Assembly: GCA_023132075.1 (NCBI GenBank)
Contig: JAGLYT010000028.1
Location: 1 to 10,640 of the forward strand
DNA: 10,640 nucleotides
Direction: 5' to 3'
Source of the DNA: a bacterium
Lineage (GTDB): Bacteria; CBDUZB01; JAGLHV01
A program made the translations under genes and the position numbers. Each line of letters opens with the position of its first letter. Position 1 is the stretch's first letter. Below, one piece after another: positions 5,813 to 10,640 of the stretch. The notes beneath the pieces were generated by a model. That model saw nothing but the letters and a program-made list of their open reading frames with translations, was not told where the DNA came from and made no database searches.

Positions 5813-5848
5813 GGCGTCATATGATGGCAATAAAATTGTAACGGAGTA
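5813..5848 (-). pseudogene. Remnant of cassette gene cut by the RAYT element
   Basis: The 36 bases between the transposase element and attC1 are open on the - strand in the frame that ends in the TAA within R'' (AGCTAAC). Cassette genes often end inside R''. The residues visible (YSVTILLPSYDAS) are too few to name. The rest would have been replaced or displaced by the element at 5849. Confidence 0.35.
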
Positions 5849-5871
5849 GGGGACGTTGTTAAGTAGTTAAA
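5849..5871 (+). repeat. Left inverted terminal repeat of the RAYT element
   Basis: 23 bases that match the reverse complement of 6922-6944 except for one G/A difference at position 15. It includes the transposase stop codon (5859-5861). Confidence 0.85.
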
Positions 5872-6878
5872 ATGTCATCAAGAATACTTTTTGCCCCTGC
5901 ATTCTCCTCTATTATTTTCTTCCCTCTATTATATGCTATACTTATACTGGCACTGCTCTTGTTTAATTCTAAGCCTATAGCAACACCCTGCTCCCCCAAA
6001 TACCTTTGCCCGATGTATGATATCAAAGCTCTGGCTTTAGCTATTTTTTCACCCCTTCTGTTCCCTTTTAATTCCATTACCTCAACTACTAATTTTTTGG
6101 CTATCAGGTTGATTAAATCTTTAAGCGTAGATATTTTTTTACTTAATCTATTTTGGATTTTTTCCTTGGCATCCTGCTCCTTTAAGAGCCCTTCCACAAA
6201 TCCTCCGCTTCCCAATATACGATCATCATACATTTGCCTATATCCGTTTTTCATATCTCTCATGACTTCAGATAAACCACCCAAACTGCGGATTAACCCA
6301 CCACTGCTATAGTCTTTTTTTTGACCAACCCCTTCTTCTATGTATTGCCGATATCTCTTTATCGCTTCTTTTTCTTTGTTTCCAAAATAAGATAGAACCT
6401 CATCTCTGGCTTGCCACGACCTATTTTCCTTACCAATAAGTGTCCTGTGACCACTCCAGGGATAATCAGATAGTTCCTTTAAATCTTTAACCATCCCGGC
6501 TCTTAGGGGATTCAAATGAATATATCTCACTAATTCTAATAAATATGTGTCTTCCTCACATGCTACTGATTTATAGCGATTTTGAAATAGATGTCCGCTA
6601 CGCTTATGTCGATGATTAAAATATACTGCATACCGCGTTAACAACTGCCTCATTATCCGGGACAACCCTTCTTTTCCGCTAACCAACACTAAATGAAAAT
6701 GGTTGGGCATTAACACCCAACCATAACATTGTCCTTTGTTCTTCATAAGTACATCAGCTAATTGTTCAAGAAAATATTCCCGATCCTTGTCATCCTTATA
6801 TATCACCCGTCTCTCTATTCCTCTACCAATCACATGCTGCAATATTCCAGGGATATCTATTCTTGCTTTTCTTGGCAT
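5859..6878 (-). CDS. RAYT-type Y1 (IS200-like) HUH transposase with DnaA-like C-terminal tail
   Basis: 339 residues, single-strand DNA transposase. The N-terminal Y1_Tnp domain (about 1-150) has the RAYT hallmarks: HVIGRGIERR (15-24), MPNHFHLVL with the HUH pair H60 and H62, a catalytic Tyr candidate in TRYAVYFN (Y83 or Y86), RSGHLFQNRYKS (93-104) and YIHLNPLRAGMV. The C-terminal region (about 265-330) ends with SYIGQRYLGEQGVAIGLELNKSSASISIAY, a helix-turn-helix pattern like DnaA domain IV. That fusion is known for a subset of these transposases. No frameshift or stop interrupts it, so it is likely functional. The start is not preceded by a Shine-Dalgarno, and the promoter-like signals upstream would give almost no leader. 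Low translation is common for such transposases. Its substrate could be the element ends and perhaps the GTAG hairpin at 1815. Confidence 0.9.
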   Translation of the reverse strand: MPRKARIDIPGILQHVIGRGIERRVIYKDDKDREYFLEQLADVLMKNKGQCYGWVLMPNHFHLVLVSGKEGLSRIMRQLLTRYAVYFNHRHKRSGHLFQNRYKSVACEEDTYLLELVRYIHLNPLRAGMVKDLKELSDYPWSGHRTLIGKENRSWQARDEVLSYFGNKEKEAIKRYRQYIEEGVGQKKDYSSGGLIRSLGGLSEVMRDMKNGYRQMYDDRILGSGGFVEGLLKEQDAKEKIQNRLSKKISTLKDLINLIAKKLVVEVMELKGNRRGEKIAKARALISYIGQRYLGEQGVAIGLELNKSSASISIAYNRGKKIIEENAGAKSILDDILTT

Positions 6879-6908
6879 GATTTAATACTACCATACTATT
6901 CAAAGTTA

Positions 6909-6932
6909 TGTCAAATAGTTATTTAACTATTT
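6909..6932 (-). promoter_or_regulatory. Transposase upstream region: TTGACA and hairpin at element end
   Basis: On the - strand TTGACA (6914-6909) is followed after 18 bases by TAGTAT (6890-6885), a moderate -10, giving a start point very near the transposase ATG at 6878. Upstream, AAATAGTT-ATTT-AACTATTT (6913-6932) forms an 8-bp hairpin that overlaps the right terminal repeat and the -35. Y1 transposases recognise hairpins near their ends, so this may be both the transposase binding site and an autoregulatory site. Confidence 0.45.
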
Positions 6933-6944
6933 AACAACGTCCCC
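6922..6944 (-). repeat. Right inverted terminal repeat of the RAYT element
   Basis: Reverse complement of 5849-5871 with one mismatch. It lies 20 bp from the stop of the neighbouring GH3 gene. Confidence 0.85.
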
Positions 6945-6964
6945 CTTTTTCCTCTTTTTCCTTT

Positions 6965-8107
6965 TTAATTACTCAGTTTTTTTCTCTTGAAATCAGTAAT
7001 TTTTCGATAATTTTCTGTAATAAGTATCTGTAATTCCCTATCAGTTTTTATTTTGGCAAGAATTTCATCGAAAACTTTTTTGATTTTTTCCAGTTTATGT
7101 GAAAATATTATTAAGTTATGTCCTGCTTGAAGTGCACCTATTCCTACATCGGCAAGGTTTATTTTCCTATTAACCAAGGCCATGTCTGAAAGGTCATCAG
7201 TAATAATCATTCCGCAAAAGCCTATTTTATCTCTTAAAAGGTCTTTTACGATTATAGAAGAAAGTGTTGCAGGATTCTTAGGGTCTATGTTTTCATATAC
7301 TGCATGACCAGTCATTATAAAATTCGCTCCGTGATTAATACCATCTTTAAAAATTCTTAACGATTCCGTAAGAATTCTTTGGGAAATATCTAATTGGGGT
7401 ATTTTTACATGAGGATCATCAGTAAAAATTCCCATGCCCGGAAAATGTTTTAAAGTAGCTGAAATATTACTTTCGCAAAGCAGATCAATAAATGTTCGGT
7501 TAAATGCAATCAAATCTTTGATATTTTTTGTTTGGATACGTCTTTTTACAAATGTATTACTGTTAAATGGAAAATCTGCAAGAGGCGCAAGATCAACATT
7601 AATACCAATATCCGCCAACACCCCGATATCTCTCTCTATGGTTTTCCAATCGGGAAGTCCTAAAGAAAAAACATTTATGAATAGATCCAATCGTGTTGCT
7701 CCTCCAGGTTCTTCATCCAACATAATAAAATAAGGAGTACCTGTATCCTTATTTGAAATTTGCTGTAATTGATTAATTAATTCTTTAAACTGAGAATTTG
7801 ATTTATAATTACGACGATATAATACAATCCCTGCAGGTTTAATATAATGAAGAATCTCTTTTGTTTTTCTATCAAGTATAGAGGACGGAATTCCGACTAT
7901 CAAATTCTGCCCAAGTTTTTGGGCAAAATCTTCATTATATTCTCCATCTTCTGTATAACTATTCCTTTTGACTAAACAAAATAGAGTTTTTGTGATGCTA
8001 CTATTATCGTTTTCGAAAATTCTCTCTTCTGTAATAAATGTATTCAACAATAAAAAAAACCCACCAATTACTAATAAAATCAATATTTTCTGTAACTTGA
8101 CTCTCAT
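6965..8107 (-). CDS. Glycoside hydrolase family 3 (NagZ-like) protein, membrane-anchored
   Basis: 380 residues with an uncleaved-looking N-terminal membrane segment (about 8-25), so probably a GH3 domain anchored outside the inner membrane. Family landmarks in order: IMLDEEPGGATRL (129-140, in place of DQEGGRVQRL), DLAPLADF (172-179), KHFPGMG (220-226), DDPH (230-233, the acid/base His region), MTGHAVYENID (265-275), PATLS, and IITDDLSDM (301-309, nucleophile candidate D304). Nucleophile and His are present, so it should hydrolyse a glycoside, perhaps an N-acetylhexosaminide. The Arg of the usual EGGR motif and the second His of KHFPGHG are missing, so specificity is uncertain. The start is 9 bases after the upstream stop, with GAGGG just before the ATG: same operon as the LamG protein. 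Confidence 0.85.
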   Translation of the reverse strand: MRVKLQKILILLVIGGFFLLLNTFITEERIFENDNSSITKTLFCLVKRNSYTEDGEYNEDFAQKLGQNLIVGIPSSILDRKTKEILHYIKPAGIVLYRRNYKSNSQFKELINQLQQISNKDTGTPYFIMLDEEPGGATRLDLFINVFSLGLPDWKTIERDIGVLADIGINVDLAPLADFPFNSNTFVKRRIQTKNIKDLIAFNRTFIDLLCESNISATLKHFPGMGIFTDDPHVKIPQLDISQRILTESLRIFKDGINHGANFIMTGHAVYENIDPKNPATLSSIIVKDLLRDKIGFCGMIITDDLSDMALVNRKINLADVGIGALQAGHNLIIFSHKLEKIKKVFDEILAKIKTDRELQILITENYRKITDFKRKKLSN

Positions 8108-8116
8108 TTTTTACCC

Positions 8117-10498
8117 TCATTTACCTTTTTTTTTAAAACTTATAGAACCATCTTTCTCAATATCTAAAAGATAAATATAAAGGTCATCCCCATCCCAATG
8201 CCGTGGATGATAATAAGGATCCGCTCCAATAATCCAACGAACAACCTTTTTGGAAGGAGTTATTTTTTCTTCCAGTATAGGTTTTTTTCCGGTAGTGCCA
8301 ATAAGAATATGATAAGATGCATTTTTTTGTAGAGTTTCGGAAGAAATAAGAAGTATTTTTATTTTTTGGTTAGGTTCTATCTTTTTATTCAATATCTGAT
8401 TTTTTATTTCGTTCATTGAGATGGAGTAAATAATATTATTATCTAAATCTTTAATTTTAATATCCTTTATTTCCCATTTTAGTAACTGAGTCTTAATGTT
8501 CCAAACAGATTGACCGTTAATGTTAATAGTATCTCTTCCATGATTTTCAAAACATAATTCTAAACTCCGGGTAACAGAATTATGATTGAAAACAATAAAT
8601 CCTTTTTCTCCACTGGCAAAATAAGCAAGGTATTTTTCAAAACCATGGAGTTCTTTTCCCTTATAAGAAGATTTCTCAATTTCTGAAAAAGTAGGTCGAA
8701 TATATTTCTTATTCTGCTTAGTAAAAATCATATCAGCAATTTGAATGGAAATTTTTCCTTCTTCTCCACTGGGCATATAATAAAGTTGCATCTTTTTAGT
8801 TGCCTTGTTAACAAAAATTGGCTTTTCTAATTGATACCAATGTATTCCCTTTTTTTCCCCAATTAAAGTGAGCTTTGCATCCATTCTTCTAAATGCATAA
8901 TGCCCACAGGCATAAGCCATTGGAATTAATTTTTTAAAGTAATTATTCTTTTTATGAGCAACACTTTCCCAATCGAATTTTTCAATTTCAATTTTTAACC
9001 TTTTAATTAATTTAGGGCTACTAATTTTCAATCCTACATAGGACAATAAAAAAGAATCATTGCAAGAAATTGGCACCCCTTCACAAGGGGTATTATGACC
9101 CGGTCTACCAAGAATAGGAATATAACTATCTTTATATTTCGATATCACAAATAAATATTCATTAGTTATTGAATCAAAATAAATTCCATTAGCAGGATAG
9201 CCACTCCATTTATACCCTCTTTCATGCCTGGGAATTGGCATAGCATAATAAATATCCAAATTAATTTTATCTGTAGAATTAATTTTTTCAATAAGCGAAA
9301 GGTTAAAAAGATCACCGGAAACCTCTTTCATTGAAATTAGCTCTTCTCTTCCAAAAGAAATTATTGGGTGTCTTAAATCTCGATAAAATGATTTTGCTTC
9401 CTCTTCTTTTAAAGATTTATTATAAATTCTTATTCCGTCTATATATCCTGCATATGCGTAATCAATCTTTAAACTCGTTCCTCCAAATTGCCAATTTCCT
9501 GTTTTTGCTATTTCTTTCCAATATTTTGGAACATTCTCAATATCGTTTTTCTTTTTCTTTCCATTAATATAGAAATTTACCTGCTTATCTTTAAAATTCC
9601 AGGTAACGATTATATGATTCCACTTGTTTTCTTTTAATGGGGTATTTATCATATTGTAATTATTTTTCCCTGCCTGAGCTGGATAAAAATACAAACCACC
9701 CTTTGGGTGAATTCCTAATTCAATCTGCCAATTAGTGTCTATCACTAATCTTTGATAATCCCCTGAATTTGAATATAATGGCTTAACCCACATTTCAATA
9801 GTTCCCTGAGATTTATTAAAATTTAAGCTTTGTGATGCTGGAACTTCAAAATATACACCTTTTGTAATCCAATTTTTTATTTTAATAAATCCTCTTTCTG
9901 TAAGTTTGTGTTCCCCCCAATGATTAAAGAATAAATGGCCCTCTTCATAATGGTCAAAAATATCTGCCCACATTGTTCCCAAATCTATCCTGGAAGCTTT
10001 CCCATCATTTTTATTTCCAGAAAAATCTATTATTGTGTTTCCATCTAATTGATTTAAATAATACCGGGCTACTAAAAATTTGTTAGTTTTAGCAAAAACC
10101 TTATTAAAGTTTGAAGCAGAAGGAATATTTTCATCGCCATAATAGACATAAATTGATTTCTTCGAATTCGGCAGAATTTCAGGCACCCTTAACCAAAATT
10201 CAGTTGTATCCTTCCCACTCTTCTCTTTCATCCAATACATTATTTCCGTTTTTTTGTCAGAATCTGTAAATCTAATATTCCCACAATCTAAAGATAATTT
10301 CCCTTCGGTAATTAAAGACAAGGTATTTAATTTTAAATAAACTTGAAAATTTTTAAAAGCTTCTGTATTTTTTGTATTATCAATAATTATTTCTTTTCGA
10401 TACCGCCAGCTTTCTAACCCTAATACCCCTTTAACAGTTCCGCAAATCAAAACACCTACCAGTGCAAAAATTAGATTCAGGTTTTTACATTTAAACAT
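8117..10498 (-). CDS. Secreted DUF2341 + LamG-domain protein
   Basis: 793 residues from the preferred start. The frame opens six codons earlier (10516), but GGGAGG lies inside those codons, 10 bases before the ATG at 10498, so that ATG is taken as the start. A signal peptide follows (Lys-rich, then NLIFALVGVLICGTVKG). A DUF2341 domain comes next (from SWRYRKEIIIDN; IRFTDSDKKTEIMYWME-like strands, FWLRVPEI, SIYVYYGDENI). Then a LamG/concanavalin A-like jelly roll (GTIEMWVKP, KWNHIIVTWNFKDKQVNFYINGK, YIDGIRIYNKSL, about residues 150-380 of the longer frame). The last ~420 residues are not recognised and look beta-rich. DUF2341-LamG proteins are secreted and usually bind glycans or sit on the surface. 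Together with the GH3 gene 9 bp downstream it suggests polysaccharide binding and breakdown. Confidence 0.8.
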   Translation of the reverse strand: MFKCKNLNLIFALVGVLICGTVKGVLGLESWRYRKEIIIDNTKNTEAFKNFQVYLKLNTLSLITEGKLSLDCGNIRFTDSDKKTEIMYWMKEKSGKDTTEFWLRVPEILPNSKKSIYVYYGDENIPSASNFNKVFAKTNKFLVARYYLNQLDGNTIIDFSGNKNDGKASRIDLGTMWADIFDHYEEGHLFFNHWGEHKLTERGFIKIKNWITKGVYFEVPASQSLNFNKSQGTIEMWVKPLYSNSGDYQRLVIDTNWQIELGIHPKGGLYFYPAQAGKNNYNMINTPLKENKWNHIIVTWNFKDKQVNFYINGKKKKNDIENVPKYWKEIAKTGNWQFGGTSLKIDYAYAGYIDGIRIYNKSLKEEEAKSFYRDLRHPIISFGREELISMKEVSGDLFNLSLIEKINSTDKINLDIYYAMPIPRHERGYKWSGYPANGIYFDSITNEYLFVISKYKDSYIPILGRPGHNTPCEGVPISCNDSFLLSYVGLKISSPKLIKRLKIEIEKFDWESVAHKKNNYFKKLIPMAYACGHYAFRRMDAKLTLIGEKKGIHWYQLEKPIFVNKATKKMQLYYMPSGEEGKISIQIADMIFTKQNKKYIRPTFSEIEKSSYKGKELHGFEKYLAYFASGEKGFIVFNHNSVTRSLELCFENHGRDTININGQSVWNIKTQLLKWEIKDIKIKDLDNNIIYSISMNEIKNQILNKKIEPNQKIKILLISSETLQKNASYHILIGTTGKKPILEEKITPSKKVVRWIIGADPYYHPRHWDGDDLYIYLLDIEKDGSISFKKKGK

Positions 10499-10508
10499 TT
10501 TTCTAATT

Positions 10509-10514
10509 CCTCCC
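10509..10514 (-). promoter_or_regulatory. Shine-Dalgarno GGGAGG deciding the start of the LamG gene
   Basis: Strong GGGAGG 10 bases upstream of the ATG at 10498-10496 and downstream of the longer frame's first ATG (10516). Only the inner start is correctly spaced, and the resulting N-terminus is a better signal peptide. Confidence 0.7.
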
Positions 10515-10542
10515 ATTATTTTTTTAGATATTTATTTGCCAA

Positions 10543-10590
10543 AACAGCAAGGGAATTTGGGGGACTTCCCTCGTTTTTTTGAAAGCTGTT
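10543..10590. promoter_or_regulatory. Nested inverted repeat upstream of the LamG gene
   Basis: AACAGC (10543-10548) pairs with GCTGTT (10585-10590), and inside it AGGGAA (10550-10555) pairs with TTCCCT (10566-10571). A T7 run follows the inner stem on the + strand (10574-10580). On the + strand it resembles a weak terminator, perhaps for a gene outside the window. On the - strand it may fold in the leader of the LamG mRNA. The rest of 10517-10640 shows no gene and no clear promoter. Confidence 0.3.
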
Positions 10591-10640
10591 CGCTTTTTAA
10601 TTAAAAATAAACAACGACCCACCATAGCATAAGGTTTTTC

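Larger units (their letters stand above)
5849..6944 (-). mobile_element. RAYT/Y1-transposase element with inverted ends
   Basis: About 1.1 kb, bounded by a 23-bp inverted repeat with a single mismatch (5849-5871 and 6922-6944; both begin GGGGACGTTGTTAA read inward). One gene fills it. The left repeat overlaps the transposase's last codons and stop. The right end also contains an 8-bp hairpin. No target duplication is apparent: the flanks are GAGTA on the left and a pyrimidine run on the right. The left end is preceded by GTA, so a GTAG tetranucleotide (5846-5849) spans the border. Single-stranded HUH elements normally leave no target duplication, which agrees. Confidence 0.8.

Noticed and set aside
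5872-6312. 146-codon + strand frame within the transposase gene
   Set aside because: It is antisense to the well-supported RAYT coding sequence; its hydrophobic look comes from the complementary codons.
7434-8174. Open frames on the + strand across the GH3 gene (7434-7733, 7968-8174), and 9331-9567 across the LamG gene
   Set aside because: Shadows of the minus-strand genes, without start signals.

Overview
The window looks like the chromosome of an AT-rich, diderm (Gram-negative) environmental bacterium. The left end carries a lipoprotein-trafficking or export locus (two FtsX-type ABC permeases plus a LolA-like periplasmic protein), which implies an outer membrane. The right end carries a secreted DUF2341/LamG protein and a GH3 glycosidase. 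That mix, with a RAYT-type transposase carrying a DnaA-like tail, recalls uncultured candidate phyla (Omnitrophota-like or Cloacimonadota-like lineages). This assignment is an impression, not a proof.

Region 1 (1-2615, + strand): the C-terminal end of one FtsX-family permease overlaps by ATGA a second, complete permease. After a gap holding a GTAG-hairpin (REP-like) element comes a LolA/outer-membrane-lipoprotein-sorting-like protein with a signal peptide. The set reads as one envelope-export operon.

Region 2 (about 2791-5848, read on the - strand): this is the exciting part, an integron gene-cassette array with no integrase in view (CALIN-like). Three attC sites (5734-5812, 4114-4235, 2883-2948) lie downstream of minus-strand genes or gene remnants. 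The cassettes encode, in array order, a micro-ORF with a strong promoter, a PD-(D/E)XK nuclease-like protein, a GIY-YIG nuclease-like protein and a protein resembling the OGG-fold DNA glycosylase family. The last two share one composite cassette without a folded attC between them. Three DNA-acting proteins in a row suggest a defence function carried by cassettes. A strong sigma70-type promoter (TTGACA-18-TACAAT) in the leading cassette remnant points at all three genes. A ~100-bp direct repeat flanks the block, and two cassette junctions without attC share a 15-mer.

Region 3 (5849-6944): a complete Y1/RAYT transposase element with 23-bp inverted termini (one mismatch). It truncates the leftover cassette upstream of attC1 and sits 20 bp from the next gene.

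Region 4 (6965-10640, - strand): a two-gene operon encoding a large secreted DUF2341 + LamG protein and a membrane-anchored GH3 (NagZ-like) glycosidase with altered substrate-binding motifs, preceded by a nested inverted repeat.

No tRNA, rRNA, CRISPR array or intI gene was seen.
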